Source: Nymphaea colorata (taxonomy: Eukaryota; Streptophyta; Magnoliopsida; Nymphaeales; Nymphaeaceae). From it: DNA of 64,000 bases. The notes beneath the pieces are model-generated. The model was not told the DNA's origin, did no database searches, and saw only the letters and a list, made by a program, of their open reading frames with translations. Both the position numbers and the translations under genes were made by a program. The stretch covers positions 21,186,412-21,250,411 of the forward strand of contig NC_045139.1 of the NCBI RefSeq assembly GCF_008831285.2, written 5' to 3'. This document shows, piece by piece, positions 37,561-49,041 of the stretch; the first letter of the stretch is position 1; each line of letters begins with the position of its first letter.

Positions 37561-40440
37561 ACAGTTACTCACCAACTAATATATATATGTGTGGGGTGTT
37601 TCTTATTGAAAATTGCACCGAAAACATGTCATTGCACTTTACCGTTTACTTCGTTTTTTTTTTTCCTAAAATTTCAATGCTGAATACGTAAATTTTTAGC
37701 CTGAAACATACAGGATTTAAAGTTTGAATTATGTGATCAATGCCATGTTTTGTTTCTGCATTGTAAAGGATCCCAAGAAGGACACTTGAGTTGATGGATA
37801 TACCATGTGTTTGCCGAAACAAACCAAAAACTTCAAAAGAATATGAAAGTAGCATTGGCCAAGGACAAGTAAATATTAGTAAAAAAATATGACGATCATA
37901 CAAGAGTTCGTGGATGCCACTAGAACTCAGTAAGAATCTCTTGTTCCCCAAAATCCTTCTCGTCTGTCAAATTTCCTCAGAAGAAATGCCACTGAAACTA
38001 GTGGGAAGTTGATCAAAAGTGTGAAGGATCGACTTCTGCTGGAAGAAGCATGCAATTTCCTTTTTTGTTTACGGTATTTTTTTTTTATCTGCTAAAAGGT
38101 AGTTAATTATATATTATTTAGAAACAAACGTATTTTTTACATTTTTTCCCGTTTGTCGGTGTAAGGGATAGTTCTCATTTATTTTAAAAAAAAAATGTAT
38201 TTTTTTCCTTTTTCCCATTTTGCCCTGATAAGGGAGCTTCTTGTGCCAATCTTATCAACTTCAATCCCGATGGACGACATCCGCCTTGCCACCGAAACAT
38301 GACACAGTTAATACGTCACGTTATGAACCGTCAGAAAAGGAAAACTGATTTAGAGACCAGCTGGAGGCGACAAGGACAAAAAGGGAACCGGCACAAAAGC
38401 TTGGAGTCCTCATACGTATTTCGACAGGGGACCCTAATTTCCTATAAAATGCACCTTTCGTCCCTTCATACTTTTGTTGAAATTATCAACGGCGGGGTTG
38501 GAGCAGATTTCTCACTAATTGGCATCAACAACGGGTGTATGTAATGTAGGTTTCTTTCTTATTGGAGGGATAATAAGTACCCATACACCCAGCCTGTTTA
38601 TTGGGACAATCAATCTACAACAAAATCCAATCTTTGCAAGAATGAAAGATAAATTTGGAGGTTTCTATGGGAGCTCGTTCTTCTAAATGGTTGTGACTAA
38701 TAAATGCATCAAATTCTTACTTTTTCCCGGGGGGACAAACTATATGTAAGTAATTAAATGGTCATGATGTACTGATATATGTAGATATGTGCCTTCGCCA
38801 CTGCTTCCAGACCAAACTAAGGATCAATATAACATTATCATTAGTCATACATGAAAAAAATGGAGTATCTTTCCCAAAGTTAAAAGTCTGACTACAGGTC
38901 TGCCAAAGGTTGCAATCTTAATTACGTTGACGTCTTCAACGACCTTGCTAGTATATAGTACAAACTCTCCCCTTCAAGACCCAAAATAATAGAAGCGCAT
39001 CAGTTAGTTTGGCCCTGCTGCTGAAAACTTCCATTTGAATGTAAGATTTCAGTATTCAGGAAAACGTCAAGTTTTAAACCCCATATGATTATGACTTCGC
39101 TGTTTTAGTCTGTCGCAAAGTAAAAGCTGCTTTTGGTTTTGCTAAAGAAATTGAAACTTTCATTGATATTTTAAAAGAAAAGTGGCACTTTGGAGCTCCT
39201 TCCCAAGCTGAAACGTGTGCTGGACTTAATTGCTTTAGCCTTGAAAGGGCGATGATTTCTACTCTCGGTAACTGTAACGCCCCCACACTGAAAAACAGTA
39301 AGAGACTCATAGTGCAATTAATTTTAAGAAAAAGGTACAAAACATGGGCTTTATTAATCACCTTAAATCCATTGCCTATTATGGCATTTTGAAAATTTCT
39401 TCTTTTTGATTAAAAATATAAAACTCAACTACTGTTGTTTTAAAAAAAAAAAACATTTGCTATAAGACCCTCATGTACTTAGACTTTGATAGGAATCAGG
39501 AAGGTTAATTAGAAAGATATCAACTGACTGAGATTGAGTTGCAAGTATAAAAGGCAAGTAGTGTTTTCAAGAGTCTAAAATACCATTCGAAAGAATGAAA
39601 CAAAAGTTTCCTTAAATGAAACCAAAGGTAGAGCCAAAAAATTTTAGTTAGGAGGCACTAGTTGTAAAAATTTTAAGGGTACCAATATGTAAATGAAAAA
39701 AAATTTCTTGAAACATCAATATCAAAAAAATAAGAATTTGTGATGAGGTCTATATGCACGATTTCTTATCAGTGCTCACACATGCCTCCACTGCTGCATG
39801 AAACCCCTTGTCTCTTGCGAGAGGCATTTTCAAACTTAATTTTCATTCTTTGATTTCATAAAAAATGTTGGCATAGATGATTCTTATCAAACCTCGTATA
39901 TAAGGGTCTGGCAACTACTTGTTTTATTCGTTTCTCTATTTCTATTCAATAAAGTGCCAATGTTTCAAGCTGAATTTCTTGATTCACAAGATAAGTGAGC
40001 CAATTGCTCAATGCATCATTTGAGCAGGAGGCTAATACAGTGTGCATCAATAACTACACAGTGGGGCCGTAGATAGGTAAGGGCTTCGTAAGGCATGAAC
40101 CTTACGAAGCTCAATCTGAAACTGTCAATCAACATGTAGATTGAAACTTTCAATCAACATGTTAGATTTGAGTGGACCTAGGTCTAATTATATGAGGCAG
40201 CTTCATAAAACCTAAGTCGCTGCCTCAAAACTAATTGAAAATTTGTTAATTATATAATTTATTAGCAAGAACCTTTGATGTTGCTGCTGCAGGGTAAGAG
40301 GGGACTTGTTGCCTTCGTTGTATCCAATGAGATAAAAAGGTTTTGCCCGCTTAGACGAATCGAGTTGTTTTTGGAAATTAACGAGCGACGTATAGTCCCT
40401 TTTAGAATATTGACTAAAGATTCCATGCTAGAAATACAAA
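37561..40440. other. Intergenic DNA, nothing recognised
   Basis: Short ORFs at 37646-37951 (-), 38299-38544 (+) and 39089-39361 (-) lack motifs. Poly-A and poly-T runs are frequent. Confidence 0.4.
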
Positions 40441-40649
40441 ATTCCTAAAAAGGAAAAAAAGGGGGAGAAGAAAGAAGAAAGTGTTTTATTCCTGGGAAAA
40501 GGAAGGGGGCCGCCATTATTGGGCGAAGGCAGGCATTAGTTCTATTAAATAGAATTAAATCCGGGAATAAATTCCGGACAAGGAAAGGGAGAGAGAGAGA
40601 GAGAGAGTCCACTTTCCCACCGAACACGAAATTCAGGTGGGAAAGGCTG

Positions 40650-40750
40650 CGCCACGTGTGCTGCATCGGACGGTCAGCCGGAGGCGAAGGGAAGAAGACG
40701 TCCGACGTGGAAGGCAAAGGCGGTGGTCTGACGTGGCTGACGTCGTTGTC
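40650..40750. promoter_or_regulatory. Cluster of five ACGT-core (bZIP-type) sites
   Basis: Within about 95 bp lie CACGTG (40653-40658, a G-box), GACGTC (40697-40702), GACGTGG (40704-40710), TGACGTGG (40729-40736) and TGACGTCG (40738-40745). These are binding words for plant bZIP factors and often sit in stress- or light-regulated promoters. The patch is far richer in GC than its flanks. No clear gene starts on either side, so it may be a distal element, the promoter of an unannotated or lost gene, or part of a transposon. Confidence 0.4.
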
Positions 40751-41588
40751 GAGGGGAGAAGGCGACACGGTGGATGAGCACTTCCCCCTCGGTCGCTCTT
40801 CTTTTCAGTTCCCCCGCTTCCCTTTTCCCACATTTCACCTCTGCGAATTCGCTGAATTACGACTAGGCCACCTCCTCGCTAAGCGCTTTTTAGATAATTA
40901 ATAAATTAATAAAAAAAAAAGGTGGCACCTCAGAGTGACCACCCTTTCGATTGGTCAAAGTGTCAAAGAGACCGATGCTTTGGCAATGGAATGGCACCGA
41001 CTCGGTCACCGATTTAGCTGCATCCTTTGAGAATTATGTATTTAATACTTACTTTTTTTTTTACATAAGAGATATATAAAATTTATTAAAGAAAGATTTA
41101 AGGTATTGAGATTGGCTCGCATCTATATAGAGTAAGCGCGCACACAGCAAACACGTTAATCCTTTTGTGCTTTTAGAAATGTTGTGAAAACTATATTTGG
41201 TTGCAACTAGATCCTAACTATTCATTCAACGCACTTGTTTGATAGAAAAAAGTAGTTTATATCTCCTGACCATAAATAATGAGTTTTAGTTGCAAAACGT
41301 TTTAACTTTCGTAAAATGATGTTCGTTAAACATTCAAGAAAGGTTTTGGTTTCAAAATTTTATAAACCCTTACGTATGTAGGGTTATTGAATTTCTCTGA
41401 CCGTCTGTCCCGGCTGAACGAATAACCAGAAAATTATACATACATAAAATTTTATTACAATATAAAGAAGAAGAGAAAGGAGATGACCTAACATAACAAA
41501 TGTTGGCATGACGGAGAATGCAATATCATCCCACTACAAATATAAAATTAACAGAATTTCTTGGATTTGCATTCCATATTGTTGTCCT

Positions 41589-41630
<42 letters not shown>

Positions 41631-41940
41631 CTTGATGCAGGGAAAAAGCGAGTGGCAGGACGCCAACCCAAGATAATATCGATATTGTAAATAAAATGGT
41701 AGGGGATGTAGGCAGCCAGCTCATTCATCCGTTTATTGGAGTTGTATGTTGCAGACATCCAGGAAAGGGAAGGGAGTGGCGAAAGGTTGTTTGCAGCTGG
41801 TATCCGTACTCCCGTGTAAATAATTGGAAGTGGACAGAGTTGACAACTGTAGTGAGACCACTGCCTGTTCTGTTCAACATTATTGGAAGCTTGCTGGTTG
41901 CGTGCCCGTCTCATTCTATTTGGCAACTCACGCAATACAT

Positions 41941-41981
<41 letters not shown>

Positions 41982-44900
41982 CGATTTTTTTTTTTATTTT
42001 GTGATATTAAAAACCGTCTTGAAGTTAACAACCTTCTTAAATTGCATGACAGTTGATTGATCACAGATTTTTATTATGGAATGCACCAATGGCAATGGTG
42101 TATATATATATATATATCTAAAAGAAAAGTTTGTCTCATAACCAAAAAAAAAAAAAAAAAAAGAGTAGAGAAAATCACATAATCAACTTATGATATATAC
42201 GGAGGCCGACACAGAATTTCTTTTTAAAGAGGGTCAAACAGTATTTTTGAAATTTGTATAGAGATCGAATAATATTTTTCAGAATTCTTACACATGTTAA
42301 GTTAAAAAAAGTTTTAAAATATAAACCTTATATCTTTTTCTTTTTTATTTTTTTTTCTCAACCATCAATATTATGATGAGTCGAACAACCTTAGTTAGTG
42401 AGCTAAATTAGTGTACATGTATATATGTCCTATAAGTAGAAAGGAAAAATTGATATATTTTGATATCCATGTTAAATGTGACGAGTGTTGAAATTCATAT
42501 CGCTTCAAGTTAAAAACTTGAAGATGAACTACACTGTACACGTACGGACTGGAACTTAGGACGCTTTTGAGAAAGAAAGCTGCGCACACAATGAAATTAA
42601 GCAGCTCGGTAACTTGATGGCATCGATGTCCGCCCAATTTTGTTTCACCTTCTCTTTCTCCTTTCTGGAGTGGCTGTCGCAGAGTACAGATTGAAACCAG
42701 GAAAAAGAAAAACCATTCACAAGTTAAATGTTTGCCTTTGCTTGTAAACGTAATTCTTAGATGTTATCAGCACAGGGCACAAGGTAACAACCAGCGGCTT
42801 TTACTTACTTGTAATTCTCAGGAGGATGCCAAACTATAATTTTAAAATTTTCATGAACCATACTTTTTCAAATTTTTTTATATAAGGCAAATTAGAGTTT
42901 TTCAAAAATTATAAGCTTTTTTTTTCTCAAAATTTGATGGGAAGCCATGACCTTGGCTCGGTCCCAGCCAGGGTGCATCATCATTTTCTTAGTTGTCCAT
43001 GTGCTCAAATTTTGAATTCTTTAGACTTACATTTTTTGGAATAGACAAAACAAAGTTTTAGATCTGGCCGTTTGGTAATAATAGCATATTGTTACTACCC
43101 TGCAAATCCGTCATAAAAAATAAAACAGAAACACTTGTTAATTTTTTAGGTAGATTTATTGGAACAGTAATATATTACTACAATTGCTGAACAACCTTTT
43201 GAAATTACTATTACTTAAAAAAAAATAAACAAATTGTTGAGGACATAAATGCAAATTTTTTTTCAAAAAAAATAGGACCGTGTGGGCAACTGCCCACACA
43301 TCCAACATGCGGTTCCACTGCCGCTCTGTTGGGGAGGAGATTGAGCTGAGTTGGAGCAAGTGTATGAGGAGGGGGCCAACACCTGTTATATCAAACTCAT
43401 TAACAACGGGTTTTAAAGCCTTGGATTTGAAATTGAAGTAAAAAATTCAATGTATACCTGCAGGCTGCGCATCACTTCCACGCAATCAAATTAGTAAATG
43501 TCTGCCTAACTTCTTCCTCCTACAGTTAAAAAGTACTCATTTGCTGCAACGACTGCATAAAAGGGCGTCAGGGGAGCACTCTGATGCCACCATTGATGTC
43601 CCAAACAATTTCTGGTGGACTCCATTAATGGCTGGCAGCTGCATGCTGCCAAACAACTCGACAGAAAAAAATTCTCATCCTTCATTTATCTATGGCTTAG
43701 TTTACTACTCTTCCCCAACTATAATATTGAAGTTGTAATTAAGTGACTTCCATGCAGTGCTGGAGCCAAAAAATTTGCTTGGAAAGACGCTCATTTTATA
43801 AAAAGACATTCGGCCACTGCTGCTTCCTTGCAGCCACCTCACTTGTGTCATCATCTCATTCATTTTACGTGAGTTAATGAATGACAAAGCGGTCATGTGC
43901 TGATAGTCAAGTGCTTATTATGAACGTCACCAAGTTGGCGACATATATGTCTGATGAGGTCAAATTCTACTACCATTATGACGCCTCATGCGGTATTCAG
44001 CACGCAGAGGAGTCCTTGCATTACATCCGAGCCGACGCAACCAGGTTAACCGGTGTTCTTTCTTTCTTAAGTAACGGGGCAGGGCAGCTAACTAGCTTAA
44101 GTAATCTGCGGGTATTTTGCAATAGGAACAATAACAAACAGTGTCATTATATAAATTTGTTCTAAAGATTGAAACATATTCATGAAATAACTTGTTATTG
44201 TTTCCATACGAAACGGCTCCTGGATTTTGAATTGGCATCTCAATATCTTGAGCTAATCGATTCAATCTGGTGAGTTTAAGCATCAAACCAGGCTCCAACA
44301 AGTTCAATCAACTTGGTGCGCAAGTGAGCGCCAAAAGTGGTTGTTGCATCTCTAAGGATCATCTTGGGCTGTCTGCTCGGCTTGAATCATTTATTATGCA
44401 AGTCCAACTCCAGCTAAACTTGTAAGTTTTGATGACAATCGGGCTGCAGCTCAACCTTGAGTTAATACAAATCAGATGTATAAGCTAGGGCAGAGACTCC
44501 CTAGGGCACATGCCTCAAGGAGCTCATTCTAAAACTTTGAATTTAAATGTTGGACTCAGTGTACTTAGGTTCAGTTATATGGTGCAATCCCATGAGACTC
44601 GAATCACTACTGAAAATTTGTTAATTATATATTTAGTGTGTTTTGAAAAAAGAATTCTGGTACTAACTCAATTGTTATAGGATCAACTCTCTTGTCAAAA
44701 AAAAAAAATCTCAAAATTTAGCACATAAAGTAATATGAAAAAAAAAGAGAGAAAGAGGCCTTTGTTAGATGGTTTCCGAGTTCAAAGCCGCATATTAAGA
44801 AATTCAAAAAGATGAGCCAAGGAAGCGGGTTGGGCCCCGGCCACGCCACAGGATAAGTATTAAGGGTTGTGTCGCTTGTGAGGACACGGAAGCTCAGTCA

Positions 44901-45639
44901 CTGTATGCCTTTCTAGCTTCTCAACTGTTGGTCCGTTTCAACAACTTGGAAGAGGAAGAGGAAGAGGCAGACTCCTTTCCCCTTTCCTTTTCTCTCTTTT
45001 CCTTCCTATTGTTTTCCCTTTATCCACCCACTTTGTTCTTGCCTTCACTCAAGTGACCAATTAGGGTTCCTTCTAACCTGATTCCCTGCCTTTTGGTGAT
45101 AGTTGCATCGCATGAGGCCTCCGTTTCTATCGGTATAACAAAGTGGGGCCCAGTCGGACTTGTAGTTTGCGTACAGGACACCGTATTGAGAGTTGAAATA
45201 GATGGACGAATTCGAATCAATGGTGGAGCTAGATTCTTTTTTTTTTTTTCTTCTGAGTCACTAGCTGAGGTCTGATGCAGTTGCGCGGATGTAATTTTTA
45301 AATCATGATAATTATACACTTTTGAGAGAGAGGGGCCCACACCAGCCCACATAATATTTATGCTGTTGCGTGCGACATGGAGATTGATTGTAGTTCCAAA
45401 CACAATTATTTTTTACTCAAGAAGAAGAAATAGACATTTGTCTTCCCTGTGGGCGAGAAAAAAAAAAATATCGTTGATTTCATCAGATGATGTGCACGCT
45501 ATATCAAATTAAAGAAGCGTAGCATAGGAAAAGTCAATGTTGTTGTGTGCCAAATGGTTAGTTACCAAATGATGAAAATTTACAAATTCATCTTTGGAAG
45601 AACCTCAAATCGTTACCAAAACCACTATTATAAATCTCT
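40751..45639. other. Intergenic DNA with microsatellites
   Basis: Contains (TA)n at 41593-41629, (CT)n at 41943-41978, (TA)n near 42101-42117 and a GC-richer patch at 44820-45300 with overlapping ORFs on both strands. A 94-residue plus-strand ORF at 43881-44165 is unrecognised. Nothing is supported as a gene. Confidence 0.4.
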
Positions 45640-45644
45640 ACCAT

Positions 45645-46049
45645 TGTCACGGGCCGACAATTCCGGACCGTGCGGCGCGGCAAACTCTCGTCAGTAAGCC
45701 GCAAGCCTTCGCCTCGTTCAAGTGGGCGCAGATCACTTGAACGCTTTCTCGAAAACAAATGACACAAATTTGCACAAAGAGTGTGGAAAGAAAACTCGCA
45801 ATATATTTCACTTCAAAGAGAAGAGTACATCACGAGGGAAAGCAAGTAAGCTATTACACTTTACTTACAAGGATGGCCGAAGCCACTTACAGAATTCCCG
45901 ATGCCGACCATCCAAAACAAGGAATCCCAATATCACACTTAGGGAGCCGTTTTGGGAGGGTACTCCGACATAGGTGAACAAACTAGCTTACACCAAGACT
46001 CAACATAAGCAAAGCAAAGGACTGTAGAGACTCTAGACGCAGGGGAACA
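45645..46049 (-). repeat. 3' LTR of the Gag-PR-chromodomain element
   Basis: It runs plus-strand TGTCACGGGC to GGGGAACA and lacks the 15-bp insertion present in the other copy. Confidence 0.92.
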
Positions 46050-46063
46050 GGCTCCCCCCTTCA
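46050..46063 (-). other. Polypurine tract
   Basis: The minus strand reads GAAGGGGGGAGCC immediately before the 3' LTR. It is the usual primer for second-strand DNA synthesis in LTR elements. Confidence 0.85.
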
Positions 46064-46084
46064 AAACAAGCGCCGTCCTCGGCG

Positions 46085-47986
46085 CTATCTGCTGTGATAG
46101 GTCTTCACGTCCAACGGGTAGCATTGCTTCATGCAAAACGCATACTCCCACGTTGGGTCTTGCTCGCCTATCCACTTTACTTGATATTTCTTCGGCTCCC
46201 CTCGAGAGTTTGCTTTTTGCCGAAGAATCTTCTCCACCCACCGATCTGTTGCTTGCTTGGTCGGCGATACTCGCTGCACGGTGAGGTCTCGTTCTGGGAG
46301 GCTTCTGTTAGAGTCTCTGCCCTGCCTTTGTTGAAGAGTGGATACTACCACGGCCTTACCTTTATCCTTCCTTGTTGGGACGGCTGGGACCATGCAAGGG
46401 TGCCTCTCGTCCATGATACTTACACTGTGTAAGTGTGGCATCGGCACCATCTTTGATGCGCAGAGGAACTCCATGCCTAGAATCATCTGGAAATCATCTG
46501 TTTGAACCACCGAGAAGTTGGCCCTACCCGACCAACCCTCAATCTTCACAACTGCATCTCGGACTATGGCGTAGATCGGTCTTGCCTCTGAGTTCACTGC
46601 CTTCACGCGTGACTCCCCCTTTCCTCGGGTGAGGCCCAATCTCCCGACTTCCTCCTCCGAAATAAAATTGTGTGTGGCTCCCGTGTCTACCATGACTATG
46701 GTAGGTCTTCCGTTCACCAGAATCTCTATGCACATGAGCTCCGTTGAAGGTGTCGTTATCACCTTCGTTTCCTCCTCTTTTGTCAAGGCGTGAAGAAGTT
46801 GGAGTGTCCCAATTCTGGACTCTTCCACATCTCCACCTTGTAGCGCATTGGCAGATGACCTTGAAGTGCTTGCCTCTATAGCCCTCGCAGCATTGGCCTG
46901 CCCTGTCGGCCTTACTCGCTTTGGGCAGACGCGTGCCTCATGCCTTTCCCCACAAACCCAACAAGTTACTTCTCTTGGTGGCCCATTGTAATCCCTGCGA
47001 AAGACTTGTCTTCCCCCAGTTTGCCTCTGAAATGACGATCCACTTCTGTCTCGTCGCTCCTCTTTACCATTGTAGTCGGACTCTCTTGTAGGCTTGAAGG
47101 TCTCAGTGTAGCTTTTGCGTTGGCTATCTGCCAAGCGCTCGGCTGCTACATATGCTTGCTCCAAAGTCTTCGGGTCTGATCTCTCCACATCGGCTTGGTT
47201 CCAAGATTGGAGCCCTATGATGAACCAGTTAAGCTTATCCTTTTCTGGCATCTTAGGTACATCTAACATGAGCTTTTGATAGGCTCTAACATATTCCCGC
47301 AAGGAACCTGTCTGCCTCAGGTTCGCCACCATCCGGTAAGTCTGTCTCTCGGCATCCACGGGCATGAAGTACCCCTTCAACTCTTTACGAAAGTCATCAA
47401 AGGTAGCAATCATGCAATCGCCATTCTCAACGTCAAACATCTTCCGCCTCCACCAAGCCACAGCATCTCCCTCTAATAACATCGCTGCGGTCTTGATCTT
47501 CAAGTCCTCCTCTACTACGTTTTGCAAGTCCAGGTAGTAGTCCACTTGAAACAGAAAGTTATCGATCGCCCTCGCATCCCGGCTACCACTGTACTTCGCC
47601 GGACGTTGAACGTCGACCCTACTGGTCCTCTCATGGCTACTGCTGGATGAGCTAATACGTAGCAGTCTCTGATTTGAAGCCCGAAGTTCAGCAACTTCGT
47701 CCTGCAAGGTCTTCACCAAGTCGGAGAGTGAACGGTTCAAGGCCACTAACTCGGCCATCTGTTCCCGCATCAACTTCATCTCCTCCTTGAATCCCTCAAA
47801 GGTCTCGGCGGCAAAGCCGAGGGCTTCCTCATGGGTGGCCACATCTGCGACCAACCTATTCACCGTCTCTTCCAGGTTTCCCTGGCCACGGTCTGGGCTC
47901 GTCTCCCCTTGACGGCCTGGGCTCGCCTCCTCTGGACGGGCCGGTTCCTTACCTTTGGCACCTCGCAGATTATATGATGATGCCAT
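46085..47986 (-). CDS. Gag-protease polyprotein with C-terminal chromodomain
   Basis: From the ATG at 47986 the product is 633 residues with no internal stop. The open frame extends further upstream but without an earlier ATG. Residues 40-112 form a likely coiled coil. About 125-285 is the Retrotrans_gag core (YSGSRDARAIDNFLFQVDYY, AVAWWRR, YFMPVDA). 342-354 is a CX2CX3HX4C zinc knuckle (CWVCGERHEARVC). 434-440 is the aspartic protease site DTGATHN. In a full gypsy chromovirus, reverse transcriptase, RNase H and integrase would follow. Here a basic linker goes straight to residues 583-615, WVEKILRQ...KYQVKWIG...PTWE, the pattern of a chromodomain with three aromatic positions (W583, W605, W613). 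In chromoviruses this domain sits at the integrase end and targets methylated histone. Gag would form the particle. The fusion looks like an in-frame loss of the whole pol core. Confidence 0.88.
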   Translation of the reverse strand: MASSYNLRGAKGKEPARPEEASPGRQGETSPDRGQGNLEETVNRLVADVATHEEALGFAAETFEGFKEEMKLMREQMAELVALNRSLSDLVKTLQDEVAELRASNQRLLRISSSSSSHERTSRVDVQRPAKYSGSRDARAIDNFLFQVDYYLDLQNVVEEDLKIKTAAMLLEGDAVAWWRRKMFDVENGDCMIATFDDFRKELKGYFMPVDAERQTYRMVANLRQTGSLREYVRAYQKLMLDVPKMPEKDKLNWFIIGLQSWNQADVERSDPKTLEQAYVAAERLADSQRKSYTETFKPTRESDYNGKEERRDRSGSSFQRQTGGRQVFRRDYNGPPREVTCWVCGERHEARVCPKRVRPTGQANAARAIEASTSRSSANALQGGDVEESRIGTLQLLHALTKEEETKVITTPSTELMCIEILVNGRPTIVMVDTGATHNFISEEEVGRLGLTRGKGESRVKAVNSEARPIYAIVRDAVVKIEGWSGRANFSVVQTDDFQMILGMEFLCASKMVPMPHLHSVSIMDERHPCMVPAVPTRKDKGKAVVVSTLQQRQGRDSNRSLPERDLTVQRVSPTKQATDRWVEKILRQKANSRGEPKKYQVKWIGEQDPTWEYAFCMKQCYPLDVKTYHSR

Positions 47987-48068
47987 GGCTCCTTCTTCAA
48001 CAGCAGCAAGTCGGCGCGACGATCTACACCGACTCTCCAATCGCTTCTCCAGATTGACCTGAATCTAG

Positions 48069-48080
48069 GCTCTGATACCA
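48069..48080 (-). other. Primer-binding site, initiator methionine tRNA
   Basis: The minus strand reads TGGTATCAGAGC, two bases inside the 5' LTR. It is an exact match to the common plant iMet primer site. Confidence 0.9.
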
Positions 48081-48082
48081 GT

Positions 48083-48502
48083 TGTCACGGGCCGACAACT
48101 CCGGACCGTGCGGCGCGGCAAACTCTCGCCAGTAAGCCGCAAGCCTTCACCTCGTTTAAGTGGGCACAGATCACTTGAACGCTTTTTCGAAAACAAAGGA
48201 CACAAATTTGCACAAAGAGTGTGGAAAGAAAACTCGCAATATATTTCACTTCAAAGAGAAGAGTACATCACGAGGGAAAGCAAGTAAGCTATTACACTTT
48301 ATTTACAAGGATGGCCGAAGCCACTTACAGAATTCCCGATGTCGACCATCCAAAACAAGGAATCCCAATATCACACTTAGGGAGCCGTTTTGGGAGGGTA
48401 CTCCGACATAGGTGAACAAACTAACTTACACCAAGACTCAATATAAGCAAAGCAAATACAGCAAAAGCAAAGGACTGTACAGACTCTAGACGCAGGGGAA
48501 CA
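48083..48502 (-). repeat. 5' LTR of the Gag-PR-chromodomain element
   Basis: 420 bp. The extra 15 bp near 48458 (around ATACAGCAAAAGC) looks like a local slippage duplication of the AAGCAAA-rich sequence. In the element's sense this LTR would supply the promoter. Confidence 0.92.
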
Positions 48503-48599
48503 ACCATAGTCATGCATATAATTTGCTGTCTATTTTTGGCGACAAAGTTTTAAGTATAACGAATCATTTAAACTTCTGATTTGAGAGAAAAAATGAAAA

Positions 48600-48985
48600 G
48601 AAAATGTTGTAAATAAATATTGTATATATATATAATATACATTTTTTAATCATCAAATAAAATTTCTGAAATTTTTTATGAGCCAATTACATTTTTTAAA
48701 ATTAGAATTTCTGTAACTTTATACATGTAAATTAAAACTTGTTTTTAAAAAATGTTAGGAGAGGCCGTGACCCTGCCAGCCCCTACTTCGCTCCACCCCT
48801 ACCTACCATCTAATCAATGGAGGAACATCTTTTCTTTGGGAAAAAGTTTTGGAGAGGCTTATTGTAATTTTCAAAACTTTCACAAGGTTAAAATTGGATT
48901 TCTAAAAAGTTGCCATGTAAAAATTCAATTTTCAAGATCTGGTGGGGCGTCTGCCAGCCCCCTCTTGGTGAAGCTTCTTATATTG
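48600..48985. mobile_element. Two MITE-like fragments with GCTCCACCCCT-type ends
   Basis: AT-rich tails end in GGCCGTGACCCTGCCAGCCC...GCTCCACCCC (to about 48805) and GGTGGGGCGTCTGCCAGCCCC (to about 48965). Both resemble the 37383 and 50558 pieces. Ends and target duplications are not resolved. Confidence 0.35.
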
Positions 48986-49004
48986 TTGGTGTCGGTCCAT
49001 AGCG

Positions 49005-49041
<37 letters not shown>

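Larger units (their letters stand above)
45640..48507 (-). mobile_element. Compact non-autonomous LTR retrotransposon (Gag-protease-chromodomain)
   Basis: Two direct repeats with TG...CA ends (45645-46049, 405 bp; 48083-48502, 420 bp) enclose 2033 bp. ACCAT lies on both outer flanks (45640-45644 and 48503-48507), a perfect 5-bp target duplication. On the minus strand TGGTATCAGAGC (48080-48069) is the primer-binding site for initiator-methionine tRNA, and GAAGGGGGGAGCC ending at 46050 is the polypurine tract. By eye the LTRs differ by 12 substitutions, 10 of them transitions, and one 15-bp indel. One ORF fills about 94% of the interior. Reverse transcriptase, RNase H and integrase core are absent, so the element must borrow them. 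It fits the class of terminal-repeat elements carrying only gag (TR-GAG), but with a chromodomain-like tail. Confidence 0.92.

Noticed and set aside
41534-42064. 176-residue minus-strand ORF
   Set aside because: It runs through a (CT)n and a (TA)n microsatellite, giving RE and YI repeats. There is no domain or conserved core.
45020-45403. 127-residue minus-strand ORF near the young element
   Set aside because: It has no recognisable domain, and the plus strand is also open over part of it, so coding is unsupported.
45722-45977. ORFs repeated at 45722 and 48160
   Set aside because: They are the same antisense reading of the two LTR copies, not a duplicated gene.
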